A stretch of 64,000 bases of DNA, from NCBI RefSeq assembly GCF_038049925.1, contig NZ_CP145809.1, positions 1,736,001-1,800,000 on the forward strand, in the 5' to 3' direction. Positions 8,480 through 16,210 of this stretch are shown one piece after another. How positions within the stretch are numbered: the first letter of the stretch is position 1; every line of letters starts with the position of its first letter. The stretch comes from Georgenia sp. M64. GTDB taxonomy: Bacteria; Actinomycetota; Actinomycetes; Actinomycetales; Actinomycetaceae. A program made the position numbers and the translations under genes. Under the pieces are notes generated by a model. It made no database searches, was not told where the DNA came from, and saw only the letters and a list, made by a program, of their open reading frames with translations.

Positions 8480-9082
8480 TCACTCCGGTGCGCAGGTGCG
8501 GTCGGCGGCGACGTCGAAGTCCGGGACCGGGCGAGCCTCAAGCTCCGCTTGCGTAGTCACCACGCCGTTCTCCCGAATGTCCTCAATGAGCCAGTCCATC
8601 TCGTCGATCTCGCGGCGCTGTGCCTCGCTGATCTCCACGGCGAGCTCGCACACCCGGACGTCGGACAGCTGGGAACGCTCGGCACGGGTGATGGCCAAGG
8701 AGTGGTGCGGGATCATCGCCTGCATGAAGTCGTTGTCAGCCACCGTGGTCTGACTACGGTCCAGGAACACCGCTCCGCCGAACAGCAGGACGCTGACGGC
8801 CACGATCGCCACGTTAGCCTTGGTGTTCTTGTACATGTTCAGCATCCAGGCCAGCATGACCAGCCCCATGGAGCCGCCCATGGCCAGCGCCATGAACACC
8901 CGGCTCTCGCTGAAGCGGACGTGGCTCCACTCCCATGAGCCGACGAACATCACCCAGTACATGACGACCATCGCCGTCAAGATCATCGCCGCGAACCGCA
9001 GGTACATCTTCTTCGTGTGGCCGGACCTGTCTCCGCCGTTGTCGTGCTCCGCGTCAGATCCGTGCTGCTGACTTGTGGACAC
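8480..9082 (-). CDS. DUF305 membrane-anchored protein (copy 1)
   Basis: About 200 residues. A hydrophilic His-containing N-terminus is followed by three hydrophobic segments (YLRFAAMILTAMVVMYWVMF, MGLVMLAWML, VAIVAVSVLLFGGAVFL). Then comes the DUF305 motif FMQAMIPHHSLAI, the His-His pair of this family, and a Cys in RVCELAVEIS and TCAPE. DUF305 proteins often accompany copper and other metal resistance genes; their biochemical role is unsettled. GTG at 9082, seven bases behind GGGAAGGAG, is preferred over the ATG at 9103. A close paralogue lies at 12420-13052 on the same strand. Confidence 0.82.
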   Translation of the reverse strand: MSTSQQHGSDAEHDNGGDRSGHTKKMYLRFAAMILTAMVVMYWVMFVGSWEWSHVRFSESRVFMALAMGGSMGLVMLAWMLNMYKNTKANVAIVAVSVLLFGGAVFLDRSQTTVADNDFMQAMIPHHSLAITRAERSQLSDVRVCELAVEISEAQRREIDEMDWLIEDIRENGVVTTQAELEARPVPDFDVAADRTCAPE

Positions 9083-9663
9083 TAGGGGCTCCTTCCCAGA
9101 CATCGTCACAGACGCCGCACCGGCTATGGCGCAGCTGGATGCCACCGACGTTATGGGAGCTCCCGGCCGAGCGCACGTGGAGCGGGGGCCAGGCTGGCAT
9201 CGGTCTCTGATCAAAGAGCCAACGACGGACACACGGAACGAGCTCGAGGGCTACGGCAGCGGGTCGGTCGGCCTGGCCGACGACCGCTACCTCTCCAACG
9301 GGCGGCCGTCACCGCAAGGACGTCGGCTCCTCGCCGGGGAGTACGACCCGCCGAACGGGGACTCTCGGTAACATCCGCCTGGTGTTCTCCTACGGCGGCC
9401 TGGGCGATGCATCCGCCGGGATCAAGGTTCTTGCTCCGGTCGAGAAGGTGCTCGAGCTGTCCTGCCAGTCGGAGCGCGACACAGCCGGCAGTGGAGGAGC
9501 AGGAGAAACGAGCCTGGCGGTGACACGGCCGACACGCCCGAGAACCACGCCGAGCGCTTGTCCGATCGCGTGGCGCACACTTGCGCCTGCGGCACCCGCC
9601 CGCTAAAGAGGAGTCTCCTGATGTCTCATCGCATCAGATTGCAGCAGCCGGAAGCGCGATCGA
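9083..9663. other. gene-free stretch
   Basis: No convincing coding region is seen in about 580 bases upstream of the first DUF305 gene. Short open frames here have no recognisable motif. Near the end, AAGAGGAG followed by ATG at 9621 opens a frame that closes in the wrong register relative to the IF2-N-like gene at 9664. This suggests the true start of that gene was lost by a frameshift. Confidence 0.5.
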
Positions 9664-10236
9664 GTGCGCGTCAGGGACCTCGCGGCGGAGCTGAATGTGC
9701 ATCACCGGGAGGTGATTACGTTCCTCCGCTCGATCGGCGAGTACGTCCCCTACGAGCTAAGTCTCGTCGAAGCGCCGGTTACCCGCACGGTGCGTGACCA
9801 GTTCCTCGTCGACCCGAGGGTGACGTTGACACCCACAGCCGCGCCGGACGCGGTGATTGTGGTGCCAGTGAGCACAACGGAGGGACTTTCGGCACCGATG
9901 AGGCGTGCGCACCGGGAGAACAATCCGTTTACGGGGGTCCTCAGTCAGTTCTCGCCGCGGCGCGAGCAGATCGACCGACGGGTGCCGCCGAATGGTCGCT
10001 ACGCGACGCATACGCCGAGCAACGAGCCGGGCGACTACTCAGCTGAGCGGCCACGCTGCCGGACGCAACTGACGGTCGAGAATCTTGCGGCCTCGGTCGT
10101 AGCGCGTGGTCGTTCTCGGGGTCGGCTAGTGATCCTTCGGCGCGCTACTGAGGATGTGGCAGATGTCGTTGTCTGTGCAGTCGGCGGGGTCGAGCAGGTG
10201 GCTGTGCTCGCGGATTGCTTCGAGCTCGGCCTGTAA
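9664..10236 (+). CDS. protein with IF2 N-terminal-like domain
   Basis: The first ~50 residues, VRVRDLAAELNVHHREVITF then LRSIGEYV … VEAPVTRTVRDQF, match the small N-terminal domain of translation initiation factor IF2 (VxELAKELGVxxKEV … GEFVKxAxSxxExPVxRxLR). Nothing of the IF2 GTPase follows. The rest is low-complexity and runs into the antisense merR gene, so the true C-terminus is unclear and may be frameshifted. The GTG start has no good ribosome site; an upstream ATG at 9621 with a good site is out of frame. Free-standing IF2-N proteins occur in actinobacterial accessory regions; their job is unknown. Confidence 0.5.
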   Translation: MRVRDLAAELNVHHREVITFLRSIGEYVPYELSLVEAPVTRTVRDQFLVDPRVTLTPTAAPDAVIVVPVSTTEGLSAPMRRAHRENNPFTGVLSQFSPRREQIDRRVPPNGRYATHTPSNEPGDYSAERPRCRTQLTVENLAASVVARGRSRGRLVILRRATEDVADVVVCAVGGVEQVAVLADCFELGL

Positions 10237-10545
10237 TGCGGCAAGGTGTCTGATTCGTGTCCGGACGTCAGCGAGCTTGGTGTCGATGAGCGTGGCCACG
10301 TGCGCGCAGGGCACGGTCCCGTCATCGCGGAGGTCGATGATGCTGCGGATCTCGGAGAGGGTGAGCCCGGCAGCCTGTGCCACGTTGATGAAGCGCAACC
10401 GGACCAGCGTGGAGTCGTCGTAGACCCGGTAGCCGTTGGCGCCCCGTTCGGCGTCGGGCAAGAGGCCCTTGCGCTCGTAGAACCGGACGGTCTGGCTGGT
10501 CACGCCGACAGCCTCGGCAAGCTCACCGATCAACATCTCGTCCAT
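10126..10545 (-). CDS. MerR-family metal-responsive regulator
   Basis: A 139-residue regulator with an N-terminal winged HTH (MLIGELAEAVGVTSQTVRFY, ERKGLLPDAERGANGYRVYD), a long dimerisation helix, and cysteines at 80, 123 and 129 (VPCAHV; DCTDNDICH). Cys80 matches the conserved metal-sensing Cys at the start of the dimer helix in MerR/ZntR-type proteins. The C-terminal Cys-x5-Cys would supply the other ligands. It is transcribed away from the thioredoxin-fold and flavoprotein genes, with a MerR-type operator between. The metal is not determinable; the set is compatible with mercury or another soft metal. Confidence 0.85.
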   Translation of the reverse strand: MDEMLIGELAEAVGVTSQTVRFYERKGLLPDAERGANGYRVYDDSTLVRLRFINVAQAAGLTLSEIRSIIDLRDDGTVPCAHVATLIDTKLADVRTRIRHLAALQAELEAIREHSHLLDPADCTDNDICHILSSAPKDH

Positions 10546-10555
10546 CCTCCACCCC

Positions 10556-10586
10556 TTGACCTTCTACCACGGTACAAGGTTTAGCG
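10556..10586 (+). promoter_or_regulatory. MerR-type operator/promoter
   Basis: TTGACC (10556-10561) and a weak -10 TTAGCG (10581-10586) are separated by 19 bp, the over-long spacer characteristic of MerR-activated promoters. The dyad ACCTT-N12-AAGGT (10559-10580) sits inside the spacer. The next gene's ATG (10595) is eight bases past the -10, so its message would be nearly leaderless. Confidence 0.7.
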
Positions 10587-10594
10587 TCGCGGGC

Positions 10595-10906
10595 ATGGAC
10601 GTCTCCTTGTTGTACTTCGAGAACTGCCCGAACTGGCGGATCGCCGACCAGCGGCTGGCCGTGATCGCCGCCGAGCGCCCGGATGTCGTGGTGAGCCGTC
10701 ACCGCGTCGAGACGGTGGAGGAGGCCGACCGGGTGGGGTTCCATGGCTCGCCGAGCATCGTGGTCGACGGTGTCGATGTCTTCGCCGAGCCGGGCGCCGG
10801 GGTTGGGCTGTCGTGCCGGGTCTACTGCACGCCCGACGGCCTGGCGGGCGCACCGACGATGGAGCAGCTCCGGGCAGCGCTCGGGCGTGACAGCGGAGGG
10901 GCGTGA
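10595..10906 (+). CDS. thioredoxin-fold protein with N-terminal CPNW motif
   Basis: A 103-residue cytoplasmic protein beginning MDVSLLYFENCPNW. It belongs by eye to the small thioredoxin-like 'DF family' whose active-site Cys (sometimes selenocysteine) lies after the first beta strand. GFHGSPSIVVDGVD is the cis-proline strand, and GLSCRVYC adds two more cysteines. It is the first gene behind the MerR-type promoter, and its stop overlaps the flavoprotein gene by one base. A role in thiol or soft-metal handling is inferred. The ATG at 10595 is chosen because upstream codons would overlap the operator. Confidence 0.72.
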   Translation: MDVSLLYFENCPNWRIADQRLAVIAAERPDVVVSRHRVETVEEADRVGFHGSPSIVVDGVDVFAEPGAGVGLSCRVYCTPDGLAGAPTMEQLRAALGRDSGGA

Positions 10907-12258
10907 TGATGCACGGCCATGACTTGATCGTGATCGGAGCGGGCATGGCCGGCGTCGCGGCGGCGAACAAGTGCGCTGCCGCGGGCTGGAGGGTCGCGAT
11001 CGTCGACGCGCTGCCCTACGGCGGCACGTGCGCTCTGCGCGGGTGTGACCCGAAGAAGATCCTGCGTCGCGGTGCCGAGATCATCGACAGCGCCCGGCTG
11101 ATGCGGGGCAAGGGCATCGACGATGCCGACCTGTCGATCAACTGGGCCGACCTGATCAAGCACAAGCACGGCTTCACCGACACCGTGCCGAGAAAGACCG
11201 AGGACGGCCTCGCCCGCAACGGCGTCGACACGCTCCACGGCCGGGCCCGGTTCACGGGCGCGAACAGCATCGCGATCGGCGGCACCACCTACGAGGCGGC
11301 ACACTTCCTGATCGCCGCCGGCGCCCGGCCCCGGCCGCTGGACTTTCCCGGCGACGAGCACCTGGTCGACAGCACCGGCTTCATGGAGCTTCCCGAGCTG
11401 CCGGAGCGGATCTTGTTCGTCGGTGGTGGCTTCATCTCCTTCGAGTTCGCTCACATCGCGGCGCGCGCGGGCAGCACGCCGGTCATCCTCGACCGCGGGC
11501 CGCGGCCGCTCAAGACCTTCGACCCCGACCTCGTCGAGCTCCTCATCAGTCGCGGCGCCGACGCCGGGATCGAGCTGTGGCGCTCCACCACGGTCACCGC
11601 GATCGAGAAGTCCGACACCGGATTCAAGGTGAGCATCGAGCGATCCGGCCAACCCGAGACGGCGCAGTTCGACCTCGTCGTGCACGGCGCGGGCCGGATA
11701 CCCGACCTGGCCGGCCTCGACCTCGACGCCGCCGGTGTCGAGTGGGACGAGCGCGGAGTGCGCGTCGCCGCCCATCTGCAGAGCACCACCAACCCGGCGG
11801 TCTACGCCGCCGGCGACTCAGCCAACAGCCCCGGGATGCCGCTGACACCGGTCGCGGTGTTCGAGGGCAAGGTCGCCGCGTCCAACATGCTCAAAGCCAC
11901 CACCACCATCCCCGACTACACAGGCGTCCCCACGGCGGTCTTCACCATCCCGGAACTGACGCGGGTGGGAATGCTCGAGCAAGAGGCTCGAGACCAGGGC
12001 ATCGACATCGACGTCCGCTACCACGACACCAGCGGCTGGTACTCCAACTACCGGATCGGTGAGACCGCCGCAGCCACCAAGATCCTCATCGACAGGTCCA
12101 CTGACCGGATCGTCGGCGGACACCTCCTCGGCCCCGAGTACGGCGAAGTCATCAACTTCGTCGGCCTCGCCATGAAGCTCCAACTCACCACCCGGCAGCT
12201 GAGGTCCATGACCGCCGCCTACCCCACCGTCGGATCAGACCTCGGATCCATCCTCTGA
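10906..12258 (+). CDS. MerA/lipoamide-dehydrogenase-like flavoprotein disulfide reductase
   Basis: A 450-residue pyridine-nucleotide disulfide oxidoreductase. It has an FAD site VIGAGMAGVAAANKCAAAGW, redox-active Cys pair in GGTCALRGCDPKK, NAD(P) site FVGGGFISFEFAHIAARAG, and FAD motif AVYAAGDSA. It lacks an N-terminal HMA domain and the C-terminal Cys-Cys of true mercuric reductase. The usual catalytic His-x4-Glu of the dimer interface (HAHPTxxE) reads TAAYPTVGSDL, so classic dithiol or Hg(II) reduction is doubtful. Starts at 10903 (GTG), 10906 or 10909 all sit behind GGAGGGG. It is cotranscribed with the thioredoxin-fold gene under the MerR promoter. Confidence 0.83.
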   Translation: MMHGHDLIVIGAGMAGVAAANKCAAAGWRVAIVDALPYGGTCALRGCDPKKILRRGAEIIDSARLMRGKGIDDADLSINWADLIKHKHGFTDTVPRKTEDGLARNGVDTLHGRARFTGANSIAIGGTTYEAAHFLIAAGARPRPLDFPGDEHLVDSTGFMELPELPERILFVGGGFISFEFAHIAARAGSTPVILDRGPRPLKTFDPDLVELLISRGADAGIELWRSTTVTAIEKSDTGFKVSIERSGQPETAQFDLVVHGAGRIPDLAGLDLDAAGVEWDERGVRVAAHLQSTTNPAVYAAGDSANSPGMPLTPVAVFEGKVAASNMLKATTTIPDYTGVPTAVFTIPELTRVGMLEQEARDQGIDIDVRYHDTSGWYSNYRIGETAAATKILIDRSTDRIVGGHLLGPEYGEVINFVGLAMKLQLTTRQLRSMTAAYPTVGSDLGSIL

Positions 12259-12419
12259 CCCCGGCAATCCTCGAGTTCGCGGCCAGAACCATCTCTGCTG
12301 CCAGGCCCCGCCCCGGTCTCCACCATCACGTCTGATGCCCCGCCATGAGTGCTATCTGACTCTGCTGCGCTGCACCCGATCTCCCCACCAAGATCCGCGC
12401 CGGTGTCACGGGAGACCGG

Positions 12420-13052
12420 TCACGAGCTGGTGCACTCGCGCTCTGCCGGCTCCTCGTACTCGGGCACCGGCCGGGCCTGCGCCTCCTCGGCGGTCGCGGC
12501 CACCCCGTTGCGCTCGATGTCCTCGATCAGCCAGTCCATCTCGAAGATCTCCCGGCGCTGCGCCTCGCTGATCTCCACCGCCAGCTCGCACACCCGCACG
12601 TCCTCGATGCCGGCCCGCTCCGAGCGGGTGATCGCCAGGGAGTGGTGGGGGATCATCCCGCGCATGAAGGCGGTGTCGTCCACCGTGGCCTGGCTGCGGT
12701 CGAGCGCGGCCCCGCCGCCGAGGAGCAGGAGGCTCACGGCGACGACGGCGACGTTGGCCTTGGCGCTCTTGTACATGTTGAGCATCCAGGCGAGCATCAC
12801 CAGCCCCATCGCCCCGCCCATGGTGATCGCCATGAACACCCGGCTTTGGCTGAAGCGGATGTGGCTCCACTCCCACGAGCCGACGAACATCACGAAGTAC
12901 ATGACGACCATCCCGGTGAGGATCATCGCCGCGAACCGCAGGTACATCCCCTTGCCGTGGGACTGCCCGTGCCCCTCGTGGGACTGCCCGTGTGCCTCGC
13001 CGTGTGTGGTCTCGTCGGATCGGCGGTTGTCATGGTGCGACATTTCGGACAT
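12420..13052 (-). CDS. DUF305 membrane-anchored protein (copy 2)
   Basis: A 210-residue paralogue of the 8480-9082 gene. It has the same three membrane segments and the motif FMRGMIPHHSLAI. The N-terminus is longer and His-rich (HGEAHGQSHEGHGQSHGKG), a likely metal-binding tail facing one side of the membrane. RVCELAVEIS and a terminal ECTSS retain the two cysteines of copy 1. The start ATG lies about nine bases behind GGAGGAGG. Two copies bracketing the MerR-controlled genes suggest duplication within the accessory segment. Confidence 0.83.
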   Translation of the reverse strand: MSEMSHHDNRRSDETTHGEAHGQSHEGHGQSHGKGMYLRFAAMILTGMVVMYFVMFVGSWEWSHIRFSQSRVFMAITMGGAMGLVMLAWMLNMYKSAKANVAVVAVSLLLLGGGAALDRSQATVDDTAFMRGMIPHHSLAITRSERAGIEDVRVCELAVEISEAQRREIFEMDWLIEDIERNGVAATAEEAQARPVPEYEEPAERECTSS

Positions 13053-13893
13053 GGGACGCCCCTCCTCCGTTTACGGTCTGACCCGCTCCATCATTGACCT
13101 CGGACGCCGCGGCGCAACCCGGCCCGGCGAAACCGGCGCCGCGCGGGCGTCGACACGCGTCCGGCGCCGCGGAGATCAGCGCAGCGCGTATACCCGCGCC
13201 CAGTGGCGCTGTTGTTCCGCAGACCCGCCCGCGCACCACCCGCGAGATCAGGGTGACGTCTTGGATCGCCGCGGGAAACGGGCGACGGTCACCAGCGTTT
13301 CGGCGTGGTTGCCTTCAAGGTCGGCAATCCTGTCGAAGTCGAGGCGGAAGATCTCCTCATCGGAGGAAGATGCTGAGGTCCTTGCGGCGGCGCCGCGCGG
13401 TGGGGAAGTTCGGACCTTGACGATGCAGGTGGCGACGAGGTGGGCGACGTCGCAAAGGGGCCATGAGGTGGGGCAGCCCGTCCGCGCCACGTCCGTGGGT
13501 GTGGGCGCGCAGGTGGTTGCAGATGTCGACGGCGATGAGTGTGCCGACGCAACGCGGGGTTCTTCTAGGCGGATCTACGTTCTGGTCACGGACTTCGAGA
13601 CTGGCCACCCGACTGCAGCAAGGTAGCGGAGTAGCCGGGGCAAGACGGTTCCGGTGCGCCGGCCGCTAGAGTGGATGATGGAGCCGCCGCCTGGCGACCA
13701 ACATCGAGTCGGCGGTTCCACAAGCGGTTCGAGAGTGGCGGTCATGGGGCATTAATGGGGCAAAAACTGTCGCCCCCAGTCCTGCCTGACCGGCCTCGCT
13801 CGTACGGCCACCAAGAGCAAACGCGCAGGTCATCTCCCCTGTTCGGGCTTACTCGGCTTCGGTCGAACCTCGTCAAACCGGGGTCGATCTCCG
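13053..13893. other. gene-poor stretch ahead of the attachment-site scar
   Basis: No intact gene. A decayed SnoaL-like piece (separate entry) lies at 13262-13560. Around 13744-13764 two ATGGGGCA octamers occur close together on the plus strand (ATGGGGCATTAATGGGGCA). They could be arm-type integrase sites, judged only from position next to the tRNA fragment. Confidence 0.45.
13262..13560 (-). pseudogene. possible SnoaL/NTF2-like remnant
   Basis: On the minus strand DEEIFRLDFDRIADLEGNHA resembles the VDIFRLxDGRIVEHWD signature of SnoaL-like proteins. The preceding VAHLVATCIVKVRTSP resembles their DLVVxHxxVxxxP strand. An upstream piece (HGRGADGLPHLMA) looks like DGxDGLRAFLA but in another frame, so at least one frameshift is needed. 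The fold assignment is tentative. Confidence 0.3.
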
Positions 13894-13927
13894 CAAGGGG
13901 TCGCAGGTTCAAATCCTGTCAGCCCGA
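13894..13927 (+). other. 3' fragment of tRNA-Pro (attachment-site scar)
   Basis: The T-arm GCAGG-TTCAAAT-CCTGT followed by the acceptor strand CAGCCCG and discriminator A is the 3' end of an actinobacterial tRNA-Pro. Upstream bases cannot fold into the D and anticodon arms, so only about 34 nt of tRNA are present. Such 3' fragments are left where an integrative element recombined with the tRNA gene. The intact gene must lie outside the window. If it is to the left, the island spans the metal/redox cargo. Confidence 0.75.
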
Positions 13928-13990
13928 CCGCGAAGTCCCGGAAACTCAAGGGTTACCGGGAGTTCTGAGGTTGTGAGACTTGACCCGGTC

Positions 13991-14012
13991 ATCGAAAACC
14001 CATCGAAAACCC
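13991..14012 (+). repeat. two adjacent 11-bp repeats beside the att scar
   Basis: ATCGAAAACCC occurs twice with no spacer, about 64 bases past the tRNA-Pro fragment. The A-rich repeats contrast with the GC-rich surroundings and could be recombinase or excisionase binding sites. Confidence 0.5.
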
Positions 14013-14110
14013 CTCCCTGGAACCGGCCTGGCCGCAGGGGTGCCCCGGCTGGTGGCCGACCGTGGCGGTCGTCGCCGATCGGCTGGGGGAGGCTGGCACA
14101 CCTGCGGGGT

Positions 14111-14345
14111 ATGGACACCGACGATGTGACCAGTGGCAACCCGTGGAGCCTGGAGCCCTTGCTCGACGTGAACGACCTGGCCGCGTGTCTGCGCGTTCCG
14201 GTCGCCACCGCTTACGACTGGCGCACGAACGGCAGGGACCGCGGGCGTACCGGTTCGGCAAGCACCTGACGTTCGCGGTCTCGGACGAGCCCTGCGCCGA
14301 GGTGCTGCGGGTCTGTCGACGCCGCGTCACGTTGCGCCGGGCAGG
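14111..14345 (+). pseudogene. excisionase-like HTH gene broken by a one-base deletion
   Basis: Starting at ATG 14111 the frame reads LLDVNDLAACLRVPVATAYD then WRTNGR, an excisionase-type MerR-like HTH. It then stops at 14269. Adding one G in the run at about 14233-14236 restores RGPRAYRFGKHLTFAVSD, the expected continuation. The tail after SD no longer looks like the family, so a second lesion is likely. Its position ~180 bp from the tRNA fragment fits an element recombination module. No integrase is visible. Confidence 0.7.
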
Positions 14346-14365
14346 CGGCCAGGTACGGGCATCAG

Positions 14366-14396
14366 AGCGGCTCTCCCCGGTGCAGGGAGAGCCGCT
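14366..14396 (-). terminator. hairpin after the secreted-protein gene
   Basis: AGCGGCTCTCCC and GGGAGAGCCGCT pair perfectly (12 bp) around a 7-base loop, nine bases past the stop codon of the 14405-16210 gene. There is no clear U-tract, as is common in high-GC actinobacteria. Confidence 0.7.
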
Positions 14397-14404
14397 TCGC
14401 GTGC

Positions 14405-16210
14405 TTACCGCCTGGGGGTGAGCTTGAGGAGCTGCCAGCCGCCTTCGGGCCGGTCGTCGGTGGGGTCGGTCATGAGGTTCATGGGGTTGGCCATGCCGAG
14501 GAACAGGCCGTCCTCGTCGTCGGCGACCATGGTGCGGATGCCGTAGCTGGCGTAGTTGCCCACGCCGTCGGTGCGTTCGCGCCGTGCGGCGGTGGTGGCG
14601 TCCGGGAAGCGCCACAGGTCTGCCCCGTAGAGGTCATCCGGCGCGGGGACGTCGGAGAGGTTGAGCACGCCCTCGGCGCCCTTGGCGAGCAGGTAGCTCC
14701 AGTCCATCGTGCCGACGTAGAGGTCGTCACGGTAGACGCCCATCGTCCAGGTGTAGTTGTTGAAGAAGTTCCCAAAGCCCGAGGCGCCGTAGAGCGGCAG
14801 GGTGCCCATGTTGTTCGGCGCCAGCGTCCACGTCTGGCCGTCGTAGACGGGCAGCGCAGCCGAGCCGTACAGCAGCTCGATGGTGGGGGAGGCGGTGTCA
14901 AGGCCGTCACCCCGGAAGATGCTGATCGCCCGGTGGGAGCCGAGCGCGTTGGCCAGCTCGGCGGCGTCGGAGTCCCAGGGGCCGTAGACGTCGGTGTGGC
15001 CCAGGGCCGCGGTGAAGGGCACGTGCATGGTCCCCCAGTAGAGCTGGCCCTGGAAGGAGACAAGGGCACCGCCCCCGTAGGTGGCGGCGGTGACGGGGTC
15101 GGGTTCGTAGTCGCCCGCGGTCCATACCTGCTGCCAGACGGACCCGGTGTCGAGGACACCGGCCGCGCCGTCGCTGATCGGCGGGCTCATGTACAACGAG
15201 GCGTTGTCCGCGGCGGGCCAGGTGGAGACGTACAGGCGGCCCTCGTGCTCGGCGATCTCGGCCGGCTCGCTGGGGACGGTGCCCACGGAGACGTACTGGA
15301 AGGGGTCGGCGGCGGTGCTGCCGGTGTAACGCAGCACCTGGCCGCCGTTGCCGGCCCGGACGCCGGTGTAGAGGTGCCCGTCGACCTCGACCCACTTGCG
15401 GATGTTGGTGAAGCCGGGGAGGGACTCGCTGCCGACGTAGCCGCCGTCGGTGTCGAAGACGAAGACGTTGAGGTAGCTGCCCATGCCCGGGCCGGCGAAG
15501 AAGACTCGGTCACCGATCGACCCGGCGGAACGGATGCCGATGGTGGAGCTGAGCCTGGCCTTGCCGGCCGGGTCAGTGTCCGGGATGGCCAGCTCGGTGA
15601 GGGTGCCGGTGGCCTGGTCGTAGCGGAAGAGGTCGGCGGGTCGCCAGTCGCCCAGAGTCGGTGGGAGCGTGACACCGGGTGTCCAGCTCGTGCGGAAGCT
15701 GGAGGCTTCGCCCTCACACACCCATGAGTCGTTGATCACGGGGCTGGTGCTGCGGAGGTAGCTGCTGAAGACCAGGCAGACGATGTTCGGGCCGGTGCCG
15801 AACCACAGGTCGTCCCCGGTCTTGGTCAGCCCCCAGACGTAGGCCTGGTTGACCTTCGTCTGGCTGCCCTCCGGGCACACGAGGTTGCCTTCGGCGTCGT
15901 ACGTCCCCGCGGGGTAGGGCTCCCCGACGCCGGCGAAGCACTCGTCGGGTGCGGCGGCGGCGAGCAGGCGGCTCTTGAGCACCGGTGCCTGGGACTTCGC
16001 AGCCCTGTCCGGCTCAGGACCCTTGACGGGGTTCGCCGTCCCGGCCTCACGGTCCCAGTGGCGCTGAAGGGTCGTCACCTGCTCCTGCGCGCTCGGCTCT
16101 CCCGAGCCTTCTGCCGTCGTGGCGCCGGCTGTGGGCGCCAGCAGCGCCAGCGCTGCACCGAGACCTGCGACGACCAGGGCGGGGGACCCCCGCCGCGCGA
16201 ACCAGCTCAT
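14405..16210 (-). CDS. secreted repeat-like protein, probable beta-propeller, function unknown
   Basis: About 601 residues with a Sec signal peptide (MSWFARRGSPALVVAGLGAA … TAGA). The mature part holds recurring beta-strand blocks: AYVWGLTKTGDDLWFGT, FRYDQATGTLTEL, VEVDGHLYTGVRAGNGG, AEHEGRLYVSTWP, VSFQGQLYWGTMH, GVYRDDLYVGTMDWSY, DDEDGLFLGMANP. The alternation of G-x-L-Y-x-G-T strands suggests a propeller of about six blades. The start at 16210 has GAGGAG at good spacing. No catalytic signature is recognised; a surface-binding or polysaccharide-related role is possible but unproven. A hairpin terminator follows. Confidence 0.7.
   Translation of the reverse strand: MSWFARRGSPALVVAGLGAALALLAPTAGATTAEGSGEPSAQEQVTTLQRHWDREAGTANPVKGPEPDRAAKSQAPVLKSRLLAAAAPDECFAGVGEPYPAGTYDAEGNLVCPEGSQTKVNQAYVWGLTKTGDDLWFGTGPNIVCLVFSSYLRSTSPVINDSWVCEGEASSFRTSWTPGVTLPPTLGDWRPADLFRYDQATGTLTELAIPDTDPAGKARLSSTIGIRSAGSIGDRVFFAGPGMGSYLNVFVFDTDGGYVGSESLPGFTNIRKWVEVDGHLYTGVRAGNGGQVLRYTGSTAADPFQYVSVGTVPSEPAEIAEHEGRLYVSTWPAADNASLYMSPPISDGAAGVLDTGSVWQQVWTAGDYEPDPVTAATYGGGALVSFQGQLYWGTMHVPFTAALGHTDVYGPWDSDAAELANALGSHRAISIFRGDGLDTASPTIELLYGSAALPVYDGQTWTLAPNNMGTLPLYGASGFGNFFNNYTWTMGVYRDDLYVGTMDWSYLLAKGAEGVLNLSDVPAPDDLYGADLWRFPDATTAARRERTDGVGNYASYGIRTMVADDEDGLFLGMANPMNLMTDPTDDRPEGGWQLLKLTPRR

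Noticed and set aside
10906-12258. True mercuric reductase MerA
   Set aside because: The HMA domain, C-terminal Cys pair and catalytic His-Glu are all missing, and the active-site loop differs.
13840-13930. Complete tRNA gene ending at 13927
   Set aside because: The upstream TCGGGCTTA can pair with the acceptor strand, but no proper D-arm or anticodon arm forms and the register fails at position 7. Only the 3' fragment is real.
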